A program made the position numbers and the translations under genes. The notes under the pieces were generated by a model that had not been told where the DNA came from, did not search any database, and saw nothing but the letters and a program-made list of their open reading frames with translations. Below, piece by piece: positions 47,882 through 60,072 of a stretch of DNA of 64,000 nt. This DNA comes from Pogona vitticeps (taxonomy: Eukaryota; Chordata; Lepidosauria; Squamata; Agamidae), in assembly GCF_051106095.1 (NCBI RefSeq), contig NC_135794.1, forward strand, positions 25,980,747 to 26,044,746, written 5' to 3'. Position 1 is the first letter of the stretch. Every line of letters starts with the position of its first letter.

Positions 47882-48357
47882 GTGAGTAATGAATGAATGA
47901 AATAACATGTATAAATGAGTTGGGAGAATAACGGAGTGTTACAATACAGTGGTTTTGCTGGAGGGGGGTGTTCCTGGGCTTTGAAGGAGATGAGGTTCAA
48001 TAGCCACGGTTAGCATGGGCAGCTTTTCCTGCCCTGCTCAGCGGAGGTCCGCCTGGCTGGAAGCCTGTCTCTTTTGGCAGATCCCAGCGCACCCGAATAG
48101 TTTCCTCCTACGAGCAGCAGCAGCAGCAGCGAGTACTTTTGAGGTGGGATGGCTGAAGGCAGAGCTCCAGGGTCCCCCAGCAAGGGATTCCAGTTAGGGA
48201 AGGCAGCTTGCTCACCCCATCTGTGGCGTCTCCTGCTCACCCACAACCCTGCAGGGCGTGCCAGGGAGCCAAGCGGGATCTCGTAAGGAAGCTCAGGTTT
48301 TTAGGAGTCTTGGTGATGCCACTGGCTTTTTTAAACACCATTTTTATTTGTTCTCAG

Positions 48358-48457
48358 GAACTACCACGTGTTTTATTACCTGCTGGCAGGAGCAACTGAG
48401 GAAGAAAAAGCAGCATTTCACCTTAAACAGCCTGATGAATATCATTATCTTAACCAG
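48358..48457 (+). CDS. MYO9A: MYO9A coding exon: [12 protein letters not shown]
   Basis: 100 nt, ending in phase 0, acceptor TTCTCAG, donor GTGGGA. It encodes [20 protein letters not shown], the universal 'FHVFYYLL' myosin motif in its class IX form. Confidence 0.97.
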
Positions 48458-48640
48458 GTGGGAATGTACTGGCAGCTTTGTAATGGGCGTATATGCTTGT
48501 CTTTGGAGCAACGGGCTCTCCTTTCCTAAGGGGGCTGTTTAAAACCAATCATACTGTCATCTCCTCAAGGATTTCATGAGACCATAAATTCATTGTTACA
48601 GATAATACGACTAAGGAAGAGACAATGTTTTCAAAGCATT

Positions 48641-48692
48641 CCTTTCCTTTCCTTTCCTTTCCTTTCCTTCCTCCCTCCCTCCCTCCCTCCCT
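48641..48692 (+). repeat. (CCTTT)n(CCCT)n microsatellite
   Basis: Five or six CCTTT units followed by about six CCCT units, all pyrimidine on the plus strand. Confidence 0.93.
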
Positions 48693-49761
48693 GCTTTAAA
48701 TGAGTTGGAAGAATGGAAATGTGTTTGAGGGGTTTGCTGTTTTCCTAAAGAACACAAATTGTTTTACAGTCAAATTAAGTATTAATCACTAATACCTGTC
48801 TGCTGGGAAATCCTGCTTGATATTTTCACCCAAGATCAGAGGGGTCTGATCAGAAAAGTTGCATGGCTTTGCAATTCTGCCTGGTAGCATAATGGTTTTC
48901 TCCTTTAACAAATAACTAAATCAGCTCTGGTTGTGTCTGTGTAATTAAATCTATTTGGCATTGGAAATACGGCATGCCATACTAATACTTCATAGTTTTT
49001 GCATAACTCCAATATGTCATGCATTCTCTTGGGGAGGGGTTGTAGGGTTGGTACCTGATGCAAGAGGACCTGCAGTGGGGGGGGGGAGTTTGGTGCCAGC
49101 AATAAAGGCACACACACACACACACCTCCTCCTCCTCCTCCATTTGAGAGCAGCACATTGTGACATATGCTCCCTCCTCCCCAGAACTGGCATTTAATTC
49201 TGCAGTTTGCATGAGGGACTGCTGGGGTGAATTGGCTCCAAGCAACCAGCCAGCTGGCCGGCCACCATGGCTTGTAGCAAAGGGGCAGCTCAAGGCAGCC
49301 AGTGTACTTGCAGGGAACCGGGCTGAATCCCCTGGCAGGGGGCAGCTTGTCCAGGTACTCAAGAAAGAAGCCGAGAGTCTTCTTGGTTTCTTTCTCTAGC
49401 TTCTCGTGAAGAGCGAACAGAGTGGGTGGGGCACTGCCGACCGATGGTCCACCCTTGTGCCTCCTGGCCCATTGTTGGACCCGAATGTGTGGAGCCTGAA
49501 TCCACTGATGGGACGCCACCTGCTCCTCTGTTGAGCCGCCAGGTAGACAGGCTCCCCTTGTAACACGCCCGAGTCGCCAGGTGCTGCGTGTGCCTTCTCA
49601 CAAGGCCAAGAGGAGGAACGATGGAGGAGGAGAGGAGTCCAGACCCGGGCGATGCCCTGCCTCCCGTTTGCAGAAAGGAAGACCGGCTTTTAGGAAGCCG
49701 GTGGGAGGAGAGAGTGGCGTGGGGTATGAAGCGTGACTTACCCAATCTGCCTTGCTTTCAG

Positions 49762-49818
49762 ATGACAAAGAAACCCCCCCAACAGAGCTGGGAGGACTCT
49801 TACAATGACTCTGAGCCG
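49762..49818 (+). CDS. MYO9A: MYO9A coding exon: small variable motor exon
   Basis: 57 nt (19 codons, MTKKPPQQSWEDSYNDSEP), phase 0 to 0, so it could be skipped without a frameshift. Acceptor GCTTTCAG. The donor GTCAGT departs from consensus at +3. It matches the xTKKPxxQSWxDxxxDSEP segment of MYO9A. The first residue appears to be Met where I recall Ile in mammals. It is not a translation start. Confidence 0.9.
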
Positions 49819-52503
49819 GTCAGTACAAGCACCTCCATCCGTCTTGGGTTGCCGGTGAGAGGCGGGCATTCCACTTTTCGGCAGGCAGCGGGTGGCTCGG
49901 AAACGCCAAGCCCCCCGGGGAAAGCCACGGGGTGCAGAGGCGGTGGTGCTCTATCCTCCATGGGCGAGCTTTCTTTTCTAGTCAGCATTTTCCACTTGAG
50001 GCAGTGATAGGACCTGAAGGACTTAAACTTTGCCCAAAGAGACTGGCCGAGTTCAGGCAACGTGAGGAGCTGGAATTCAAGGCAGAGACAGGCCAAAGGG
50101 AGGAGGCCTACAGGCACGAGAGCAGGCTCTCGCTGGCTTCTCATCAGGACGCCAGAGGTTTCTTATATTGTGGCTGGCCAGGGGTGGGGGGACCCAAGAG
50201 CAGGCTGGGGCATCCTCCTGTGGCAGGAGTGGAGCGAGGAAGCACAAGCCTCAGGCCCCTGGTCCGTTGGTCCCTCGGTGCCTGGCCTGTGAATCTGGCA
50301 GGAGCCGGCCGGCTGGCTGGGTGATTTCCCGCCGGGCAAACCAGAGAATCAAGCCAACGTTGCTTTTAGGGTCTTAATGTTCTTGTTTGTCAGGAGGAAA
50401 GCAAGGTGGGGTGGGGGTGGGGGGCAATTCCCCGCCAGGTTCACACATCACAATGAACAAACCACGGAAGGTCCACCCTTTGTTTAGCTGCTGCTGCTGC
50501 TGCTGCTGTCGGTGGGTGGACTCCGACACAAGCAAGCTGCTTTCCCAAGGCAAGACTGGGTTCCCAGGGACTTAATGCAGCCTGTTCTGTTGAAAGGGTT
50601 GCTCGGAAGGCCTGTAGAGTCATCGTTTTTTTTTTTTTAAATAAAGCACAGCACCAGGATAGTCAAGGAGAGCTTCTGAAGACCTTTTTGCTCTAGGGAA
50701 GGGGGTAGATTTGAACTCAGGCTCGGTAACAATGCCATCCAAAGGGAAACAATTTGCCAACTCCTTTTAAAATTGTTTAAAAAAGAAACTGATGCAATTT
50801 TTCTTGTGTGAAGGCTTGTGGTTAGATCTAAGCTTTGTCTTTTTAAATATCTTCTCATCGTGCCATTTTTATTTTATTTCAGAAAGCATGACCGCTCTAA
50901 CTGCATGTTAACAATTCTAACTTGGATTTATTATTGCCCCTTAATATAATGCCTCAGAAGTTATTTGGTTCCAAAGAAAATGTCCACAAATTAGATGCAG
51001 ACGTTCAGTTTTAAAGCTTTACTTGATTTTGATTATGAGTCTCGTTGCCTTTTTTTAAAACTTTGAGTGCCCAATAATTTAGTATTGCAGTAAACATGTT
51101 GAACACGAAGTTTTAGTCAGCTTGTCTGTGAGATTGACTCAGACTTTGCTGCAGGAGATTGTGGAGGCAGCACCCCCTATATTTGTTGTCTTCGCTTGGC
51201 GGAGGCCGTCCTGAAGGCTGCGCTCTGGTCCCCCCACGTGCTGCGCGGGAGGTTTTGTCCTTGGGCCGTGGAGACCTTGTGTCACTTCTCTTTTTTTGTC
51301 CTTGCAAACTGGATGTCATTTTTAGAACCCTCTGAGATTGGGACGGCTGCGCGGTGCCCCTGGGTGTTAATGCCTCTGCCCGCCGCCCCCCCCTCTACAT
51401 GGTGGCTCCATGAAGGGCCATTTCAGGGCCGGCCTGCTCTTCCTCCCACCAGCCAGCCCGCTTTCTCTGCTGACCCATGCCGCGCCTCTCTGCCTTGCTT
51501 CGCCCCCAGGCATGGTGGGTCCGGAGTGGGCCTTCCACCTTTCACAGGGTCTTTCTCTCTCATCACCCTCTGGTGCTGGAGAGCAGTTTCGTTCCGTCTC
51601 CGAGGCATGGCGGCCTTCTTTTCTTCTATCTCTGAGCCTTTCCCTCTGATCCCTTTTCTTGCTGTGTAAAGAGGAGGCAACCCGATGTTGGAGCTCTGGG
51701 GAGCTTTTGAGACCTCACACTGTATTTTGGGTGGGGAGAAAAAATGACATTATACATCTGGACTTAAGTGCATTGGCACATCAAACACTCACACCCTTTT
51801 TAAATCTGAAGAATCACAATCTATCTATCAATGTTCTTTTTGTAGGATTTATGAATACTAAATGTGACAATTTTAAAATGTTATCTTAATCCCTATTATG
51901 AGAATGAGGATGTTTGTTTGGGTTTACTTATGCTGAGAAAATGTACTTAAATGTGATATTTATAAACATTACAGAGGACAAGGTAATGTTGACCAACTTC
52001 TTCAGCTATGAGAACAAAATATTCACATTGTGTTTTGCCAAAGAGAGGACAGAAAAAGTCTTGAAGTAATTTTCCATCACTGCTAAAATCCACTAAAATC
52101 AGTTTCTTCATCTTCAGGAGAAATGCAATCTGGCAGATGATTTAAAAAAAAAAAAGAACTTATTTCGCTCTTTATTCGGTGCACTCTTTCAGAATTTCAA
52201 GAAAGAAAAAGTTCTAGTGATTTAATGCAGGAAAAAAGTTGATTTTATTAAGATTACATTCCAAATTACATTGGCCAACATAGAAAGGGCTGAGATATAT
52301 TCAGCCTCCCTGTGTTAACAGAGAGACGAGCAAAAGCCTGCAGAGTGTCTGCATGACCTCCAAGCTGGTAACAGGCAGTGGAAAGGGGAAGACCTTCTGC
52401 TCAAGCCTCTGTGAGGAGGGCTTGAATTGCTCAGTCTGAAAACGGCACTGTATGGCAGAGGGCTGCCCCTTCGCTAATTGCTCCTGCTTTTTCACCTCCA
52501 TAG
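49819..52503 (+). other. MYO9A intron
   Basis: A 2.7-kb intron with a GCT triplet run (about 50488-50508), a T homopolymer near 50627-50638 and an A run near 52143-52154. No other feature was seen. Confidence 0.55.
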
Positions 52504-52601
52504 GACTGCTTCTCAGTTGAAGGGGAAGACTTGAAGCATGACTTTGAGCGCTTACAGTTAGCTATGGAAATGGTCGGCTTTCTCCCCAAAACACGCAGAC
52601 A
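52504..52601 (+). CDS. MYO9A: MYO9A coding exon: [17 protein letters not shown]
   Basis: 98 nt, phase 0 to 2, acceptor CTCCATAG, donor GTAAGT. It encodes a conserved head segment ending [14 protein letters not shown]. Confidence 0.96.
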
Positions 52602-53422
52602 GTAAGTTGGCATGCTTTTGTTATGATCAGGGGTTGCCGGATAGTATCGTGTTCTGAACTCATCTTGCAAACGCTCCTGCATGGCTATTTGGTTGTGGCC
52701 CATGATGTAGCTTTCCAGCAGACTCTATAAAAAAAAGTTTTGCATTCTCTTGCAGTTAAGAGTTGCTGTCAAGACACAGGCTGTTCACAAGAATGTCTCA
52801 GCAACAAAATTCCATGGGAGAAATTACGGACTGCTTTTGTTGTACTAAAATTAGGGAAGTATATTAGAATGGATTTCCTGGCACTGTCCAAGTGCTTCTA
52901 ACCAGAGCAACATCTGTTCAGTGTTTTCTGGCCTTGTTTAATGACAGGTTCTCTGCAATTCAGACATTATTTAGACTTAATTAGGTGGCTTACTAAAATA
53001 TTAATTGCATATGTCACAAAAAATATTTGGGGCAGGTGTGTGTAATATTCGCAGTTGTTTTTCATGTCATTGTTGCCTTTTAGAAGCTATTTGATAAAGA
53101 GCTTACATTAAAGATGTAGGAATCTTAATATCAAAACTGACTGGAAAAGCCGGGGCACAAACACATGATATTTCTTTAATCTGAGGGTGACAAATAATGC
53201 ACACCACGAATAAGGTCTTTGCCAACTTGGTGACTTTCAGCCGTTTGCCCTCCCGCCTCCCCCCCCACAAAGTTGTGCCCTTTGTGCTCGGCTGACATCA
53301 AGTAACAGGAGGGGGTTGGCCCAGAAGTGTGAAAGCATCATGGATCCTCCTCTGTGGTGGTTTTTCCGTTTCCTTCCTAAGCAAACGATGACAGTCAACC
53401 CGGTGTTGTTTGATGTCCCCAG
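52602..53422 (+). other. MYO9A intron
   Basis: An 820-bp AT-rich intron. No feature was seen beyond the acceptor at its end. Confidence 0.6.
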
Positions 53423-53549
53423 GATTTTTTCTCTTCTGTCGGCCATCCTTCACTTGGGCAACATCTGCTACAAAAAGAAGACCTATCGGGACGACTCCAT
53501 AGATATCTGCAACCCGGACGTCCTGCCCGTGGTCTCCGAACTCCTGGAG
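53423..53549 (+). CDS. MYO9A: MYO9A coding exon: IFSLLSAILHLGNICYKKK
   Basis: 127 nt, ending in phase 0, acceptor TGTCCCCAG, donor GTGAGC. It contains SAILHLGNI, the conserved 'aILhLGNi' motor motif, and the class IX-specific CYKKKTYRDDSIDI. Confidence 0.97.
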
Positions 53550-54351
53550 GTGAGCCGTGGGGCCCGGGCAGAGCCTGCCCGCCTCTTCTTCTTTGGGAGC
53601 GCAAACGTCTTCGAGGCGTCACTCGTGAGAGAGAGGCCCTCGGGTTGGCTCTCCATCTGCTCCTTTATTGAGCAGGTTCTCCCTGCTGGTCGTGGACCCC
53701 CGATGGGGTTCAGGGCGACTGGGGGCCAGGCCACCCGCAGCCCGTGTCCCTTCGAGTCCCTGCAACCAACCGAGGGCCGAGGAGCTCCTTCAGTTCACTT
53801 CCAAGCAGCAACATTGGACAGGAACAGATGTAGCCAAGGGAAGAGTTCGAGTTTTGTTAGCTGCCAGTTAAGAAACTGGCACTTCTACCCTGTATCACAT
53901 GCCAACCGACATATAAGGAGAGGCCCAAGTGCTGACTCGTCAACTTTAGTGGCTGTCACTCTGGCCACCAGAAAACCTGTGGGCTGCTTTGCGTGGCCAC
54001 TGCTGAGGGAAGGCCCGAGTAGCCACTAGAATGGGAAATGGGCGGGCCCTTGTGAAGCGTGCCGTCTGTGGCACGACCGTTCCTGCGAAGTGGGGTCCAA
54101 GGCCTCAGGGTCCGACATTTGTGTGCTTTTACACAATGGTCTCGAGGCCCTGCTGGTATCTTTTGGCCCCGAGGGGCTCCTGCCAAAGCCAAGCTGCCGT
54201 AAGAGGATGGAAGATGGCCGCCATCCCCATTTGTGTGTGTGTGTGTGTGGGGGGGATATTGTTGGTTGGTGCTTGAATGCCCCAAGTCATGACCGTGTAT
54301 TTTCTTCTTAAATTGTGGCTAACGGTGGGATGGTTGGGCCTCCTTTGTTAG
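53550..54351 (+). other. MYO9A intron
   Basis: An 800-bp intron with a short GT run near 54233-54250. No other feature was seen. Confidence 0.6.
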
Positions 54352-54441
54352 GTGAAAGAAGAAATGCTGTTTGAAGCCCTAGTGACCAGGAAGACGGTGA
54401 CTGTCGGGGAGAGGCTGGTCTTGCCTTACAAACTAGCCGAG
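54352..54441 (+). CDS. MYO9A: MYO9A coding exon: VKEEMLFEALVTRKTVTVGE
   Basis: Thirty codons, phase 0 to 0, acceptor TTGTTAG, donor GTAGGT. It corresponds to the conserved 'L..aLt.R...' helix of the myosin head. Confidence 0.97.
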
Positions 54442-56684
54442 GTAGGTGTGACAAAAGCCTCTCGCCTCGGTGAGGTTCCCGAACGGTAGGACCGGGCCGG
54501 GGAGTCCCCTCTCTGGCCCCCTCGGCCAGGGCCCAGTCCTTTGGGGAGTCCACGGTTTTGATTCTCCCGCCTGATCTTCTGTTCCGAAGAGCAGCCGGGC
54601 CTGTTCTTTGGCAGAGGCGGTGCGGCGCAGCATTCGGGAGGCCCGCGGGAGGTTCCTCCACCAGGAGAGCCCCCTCTGCTTCCCTGGCTCTCTCTCGTTT
54701 ACCTGTCTCACCTCCCCGGGTTAGTTTGTGTTCTGTGCCCAAGGGGCCTGCTCCGCCTTTGCCGGGTTGTTTACACGCACACAGGGAATCTCTTGTGCAC
54801 ACTAAAGAAGAAGGTTTTGCGAGAGACCGTTTGCAGGGAGCAAGCCTCCAGGAAGAGAGACTTGAGGCCGAGAAAGTGATTTTGAACCCGTTCTCCAGGA
54901 GGAGGCAGACGGTTTGATTTCTGTTTCCTTTGCTCAGAGCTTGACCAGCACATGCAAGACACGACATCAGGAAAGGAGGAGACATGAAGGAGCGCCGGGC
55001 GGGGGGGATGGGGGAGAAGAGGAAAAAGCAGTAGGGCAACCATCTGCTGTTGCTCCCTTCTGAGCAGATATACTTTCTCTGTGCTATAGGTTCAAATGCT
55101 CACAATTTAACGCTCTAAGGCCCCGATGTCGGATTGAAGCTGATTCTCATTACTTTATTGATTCTTAAAAAATAAAAAAGTCAGGGACAGGTTTTATTTC
55201 TGAGAGCTGCAGTACAGAGATATGAAAAACCCTAAACCTCTTATGAGGGCTGGCAAAGCAACATTAGGAATTTCTTCCCTTAGCCCCGGTAATCATTCTT
55301 TGGACATTGCATTCTCTTCCAGTCTAGTTTAGTTTAGTTTTAAGTATCGCGTGATCTCTTTGTGCGGTTTTGTGGGCTTGGAAGTATTACCTGAGGGAGA
55401 GCAATTTGTTCTAAATCCAGGGATTCCAAATGTGGGACTTGCTCCCCCAGGGAAAGGGCCGGCAATAAATAACTAGAGAAGTAGCTGAGTCACTTCTGGC
55501 AGATGCCGCCTGTCCTAGTTTTCAGGGCCTCTCTTGGGACCCAGTTCCTGCCACAAAGGGGGGCCAGCCTTTTCATTAGCCCAGTGAGGTCCGTGCGGAG
55601 GAAAGAGTGGCAGCAGGTACCCCTCCGTGCGAGCCTAACCTGGGGGTTTTAATAGGGGTGCAGTCTTGCTGTTTGATGGGGCGAGAAGCAGGTGGCCCAC
55701 ATGTGTGGGAGCCACTCACTTCTCCGCCTCCCTAAAGCCCCCCCACCAAGAGTCGTTGGCTGCCACTCCCTCTTTGGAAGGACTGCCAAGGAGCTCTGCA
55801 AGGTTTTTCTTTAAAAGAGTATTTTTGGCCTCTAGCATGCCGCGCGTACTCCTTGCACAGCAGTGCTTCGTGTGTAGAGAATCATCCTAGAAGCATGGAT
55901 GTGTGTGTAAAGGCATATTTGGGTGGGGGGAAGGTACATAGATGGTCCACCCTTGGTCCTCAAGGGGGCTTCCAGGAGGGGGAAAAGGCTGCCTTTTCAT
56001 CCTGTGGTGTCCAAATTCAGTAGCAAATCTGGCAGCACCAAAATGCCCTTCCCCACCGGCCGCGGGTGGCAGGAACTGGCCCGAGGGACCACACAGGTGG
56101 CTCGTCCCTGTGGTGGTTTTGCCTGCTCAGGAGCCCATGTTGAAGAATTTGATTTATCATTATGTACTTTCTCTATTCAAGCTGCTTAAAAGAATGTTAC
56201 GCTAAGGGAGGATTTACATACAGACGCACACACCTCTCAGCAGGTTTCAAAGTATTATTTGCTTTAGCATTCAAAACGTAGTTAATGTATTAGGTGACAA
56301 AAGAAACCAGGATGTTGCCAGTAAAAGAACTTCCGTTCTTCCTGCAGATTAAGACGTAGGGCATGTAACTAATAATTTTGCTGGAAAAGCCAGTGTGGTC
56401 TAATCGACAACATTGGGCCAGGAGTGAGAGCCTTGGGTTCAGATGCACGCTCAGCCTCGATGCTGACGGGACTCTTTGAACCCTCCAGACTCACAGAGTC
56501 CACCCTCCCTGGGCTTTTGTGACTGGCGCTAGGAGAGCAGCACTTACGCTGCGTTGGTGGAAGAAGAGGAGGCCAGGCGTGGAAGTGTCTCCTCCAAATA
56601 GTGACCACCTCCTCTTGTCAGAAAGACAAACTAAATGCAGTGGATTTCTGGGTTGATTTCTAATGATCGTGCTTGATGTTCCAG
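54442..56684 (+). other. MYO9A intron with SINE head
   Basis: A 2.2-kb intron. It has a tRNA-like SINE fragment near 56388-56460. Nothing else was recognised. Confidence 0.55.
56388..56462 (+). repeat. tRNA-derived SINE head
   Basis: CCAGTGTGGTCTAATCGACA followed by GGGCCAGGAGTGAGAGCCTT and the B-box GGGTTCAGATGC, then CGCTCAGCC, matches the tRNA-like 5' part of squamate SINEs. The body and tail are missing or too diverged to call. Confidence 0.6.
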
Positions 56685-56801
56685 GCTGTCACGGTGCGGG
56701 ATTCCATGGCTAAATCCTTGTACAGCGCCCTGTTCGACTGGATTGTTTTTAGAATTAACCACGCACTTTTGAACACCAAGGACTTGGAGGAAAGCACCAA
56801 G
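56685..56801 (+). CDS. MYO9A: MYO9A coding exon: [18 protein letters not shown]
   Basis: Thirty-nine codons, phase 0 to 0, acceptor TTCCAG, donor GTAACC. It encodes the core 'lak.lY..lFdWiV..iN' motor signature, with class [11 protein letters not shown] after it. Confidence 0.97.
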
Positions 56802-58129
56802 GTAACCCACCCCCCCCCCGGCCAAAGGACGGGCTTTGTGTGGAGAGCTTGGGAGACGGAGAGAAATGTTGCCCGTTTGGGCTTTAGGAGAATGGCGGAA
56901 GAAAAGGGACATGGTTTTTGGGTCCCTCCAAGCTTTTGTCTCCGGGGAAACAAACAAACAAAGGGCCGACCCTGTTGCTTCCTGTCAGAGCTGTTCAGAA
57001 AACCTGGCTTTTGGAGTGGTTCAGGGAGCTTTTGAGCCGTGACGCCCTGTGGGGCAAAGCTCCCCCCCCCCGCCTCTCCCCACTCCTGCCTTGAAGACTG
57101 GCTTCATCTGAAGGAAAGCCATTTCTGAGCCGAAGGCCAGCCTTCAAGCGCAGGCGCTGAGCAAATAGCGTCCGTGTCAATCCGGACTGGGCCGTAGTCG
57201 GTGGCTGGGTGGGGGTGCGTGCACCGTCTTGCCTCTGGCGCTGTGAGCGCCTCACTGGCCAGCCTAGGTTTCGGGGCCCTGCCTGTTGGACTCGGGAGCC
57301 TTGGACCCCCTGCTGGGACGAGGGTGGGGAAGGGGAAAGGACTTGGTTCCCTGGCTGGGCCGAGGCCTGTCCTGGCCAAAGCATCTTCCAGCCTGCCTCA
57401 TTGCCTTCCTTTTGCAGAGCGGAGGGGTGGAATGATGTCGGTCAGTGTCAGCCCCAGTGATTACTGTTTTCTGAGCATGGTTTGGATTAGTGCCGTTTAT
57501 TCCTGACTTCTGGGTTCATATCTCGGTTGTCCCTAGATTCATGTGAAGATTATAGTCATTGCTTTCAGATGTCATAAGACTGTATGCTTGCTGTGGTTTT
57601 TGCTGCCGCTGAATGTTTAGTGCAGAGCCTTCCTCACGACACAGCCCTCCAGCCAAGCAGGGTTATGGGCTTAATGGACCCTAAGCAGGAAGGCAGCTAG
57701 AGTGGTCAGCACTTAGCAGATTGCAAATAAATCCCAGTCGTTCAGGCTCCGTGTGGGCCATTGTTCCACACTTGGTATGGGACTCACGTATGGAAAGCTG
57801 GTGACGTTATCTGCCAAAGGAACCTGCTGTTCATGGAGGAGAAATTGCTTGTGCCCGTGTGTATTTGTATGCAGCGCTGGTGTTGTAAGATCATCTGTTT
57901 TTATAACATCACGAAGCATTCAGCGCACACATGCGCACACCCTGATTTTCTCTTTTTAAAAGCTTTAATCTGCAGGGTAAGTCTCTGATGCAAAGCCATC
58001 AGTGTGCTGGGTGACTCTCTCCTAGTAAGTTGCCATCATCTGGAACTTTAAATACTTGTATGCAGAATTAAGATCTGCATACTGGCAAGCTCCGTTTATT
58101 AAATCCCCTGGCAAGTCTAATACATACAC

Positions 58130-58167
<38 letters not shown>

Positions 58168-59265
58168 CACACACACACACTCACACACACAGAGAGTATA
58201 TATGTAGCATAATGTAAAAAACATATATTGTGGGGGGAAAACAGCACATGCCACTGTGTGTAAAACATGTCATGATATATCAAGAAGAAGGAGATCCTTA
58301 AATGTAGTTGAATGCCTTCACATGTGAACAAATATATTTCGTTCTGTGTGAAGCTTGTCTAGGCTACACTCTGGTCTTGGAAGGCTGTATTTATTAGTTT
58401 TTGGAGACGTAAATGGGTAAGTTTGGCTCTCTGCTTGCATAGAGGAAACCATAAAAGTAAAAATTCCTCATTAACTATTAAGAGATTAACTGGATAGTCC
58501 CTAAATAAATCACTCATTAAATAAATCCAAAGAGCCTGGCTTGGCATTAAAACACTCTTTCCAGTACATTGATAAAAATAGCTAAAAGTTTGGCTTCAGA
58601 ATTTGTGGGTGTGATTCTCACTGGTGCAAATGAAGAGGGTGTTGAAAGCATTCCAACCTCACAGGAGACCCGTCTGTGTGCCTTGCATTGTTTTCAGTGC
58701 AAGATTTGCAAGCTTTTGCTCAGGAAGACACTCGGGTGCCTTGGGCTCTGGCACCGCTGGATCCTGCTGCTCCCTCTCGGGTTTGCCCTCACCTTCTGCT
58801 CTTTGTGGAGAGCTGAAACGACAGCCAGCGGGGGTTGTTGGCCACTGGCCGCCTCGTAGGGTGGAAGCCGCTCCTGGAGCCACAGCTACCGCCACCAGGC
58901 AAACTCTTTGAGGCAGGTGGCGGCAGGCAGTTTTAGATGTGGGGCTAGAAGGGGGACGGGGATGGGGCAGGAGGAGAAGCCCAGCCTGCCCCCCCTCTAC
59001 TTCCTTTCCAATGCCACAGCTCACGTGCCCCCCCCAGCCTCCTGAGAGAGCCCTCCTTCGTCGCCCACGCTGTCTGTAGGCCACAGCAGTATAAAACGAA
59101 GCCTCTGAGCAGCAGGATAGGGCGACTTTGAGAAGGGACTCCTGGTTTTTGTTCTGCCACCCTGCCACACACACACACATGGGATCTCAGCTGCACAGCT
59201 TTGTCAAGCCTGAGAAGGCCAGTCTGCCAGATACCACCATATTTTTGCTTTTCCTTGTCTTGCAG
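56802..59265 (+). other. MYO9A intron
   Basis: A 2.5-kb intron with a CT/CA microsatellite at 58130-58192. No other feature was seen. Confidence 0.55.
58130..58192 (+). repeat. (CT)n(CA)n microsatellite
   Basis: About 32 bases of CT followed by about 28 bases of AC with small interruptions. Confidence 0.92.
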
Positions 59266-59400
59266 ACTTTGTCCATTGGAGTCCTTGATATTTTTGGCTT
59301 TGAAGATTATGAAAGTAATAGCTTTGAACAATTCTGCATTAACTTTGCAAACGAACGTTTACAGCACTATTTTAACCAACACATCTTTAAGCTGGAGCAA
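59266..59400 (+). CDS. MYO9A: MYO9A coding exon: switch II
   Basis: Forty-five codons, phase 0 to 0, acceptor CTTGCAG, donor GTAAGT. It encodes [12 protein letters not shown], the switch II loop, then [20 protein letters not shown], the strongly conserved relay helix region of all myosins. Confidence 0.98.
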
Positions 59401-59950
59401 GTAAGTCTGTAAAACGGCAGTTCCTATTTTTGTACGGGCTGCTGGTACCAATGTTGCCCGAGTGGTCCTTCTGCCCCTTGCCTTCGGGCAGATGGCTCTG
59501 TTTTCGGGAGGTCGTGGGGGGCTCTGTGGACAGTGAAGTGTCTGGTTGGAGGTTCCAGGAAAACCGCATGCCAGTTCGGGGGACCAGGCCTGCCAGCTGA
59601 GAGGCTTAACTTCTCCCTCTCAGCTCACTTCAGGCTATTTCCGGGGCTGCCTTTGTGGGGCCGTTGACAGGTTCCACGTTGCGGTGATCTCAGGAAAGGC
59701 CTGGCCCAAGACACTCAGTGGGAGCCCTTTCTCGGCCAAGGCGGGGCTTTCCACGCAGGCTCCGGGGCCCGTTTGCGTTTGGAATGGGGGGTGTGCTCAG
59801 AGGCCCCGGGGCGCTCAGCCTAGTGAGATGTGATTGGACTTCCCACGGGGGGGGGGGGCTTGTTGTCGGAAAGGCCCGCATAAGGTTCACCGGGTGTGTG
59901 TGTGTGACCGCTAATGTGTGGCATGGCTTTTGTCTCCCTGTGACACCCAG
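59401..59950 (+). other. MYO9A intron
   Basis: A 550-bp intron with a G run near 59850 and a short TGTGTG run. No other feature was seen. Confidence 0.6.
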
Positions 59951-60072
59951 GAGGAATACCGACTCGAAGGCATCACCTGGCATAACATAGACTACATCGA
60001 CAACTCTGGCTGCATAAACCTGATCAGTAAGAAACCAACGGGGCTCCTCCACCTGCTGGACGAGGAGAGCAA
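59951..60072 (+). CDS. MYO9A: MYO9A coding exon: [18 protein letters not shown]
   Basis: 122 nt, phase 0 to 2, acceptor ACACCCAG, donor GTGAGT. It encodes EEY..EGI.W..IDY.DN and [13 protein letters not shown], the conserved 'gil.lLdEe' segment of the head. Confidence 0.97.

Larger units (their letters stand above)
46884..49761 (+). other. MYO9A introns around two small exons
   Basis: Three introns (46884-47818, 47882-48357, 48458-49761). A pyrimidine microsatellite sits at 48641-48692 (CCTTT then CCCT units) and a short CA/CCT repeat at 49108-49140. Nothing else was recognised. Confidence 0.55.
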
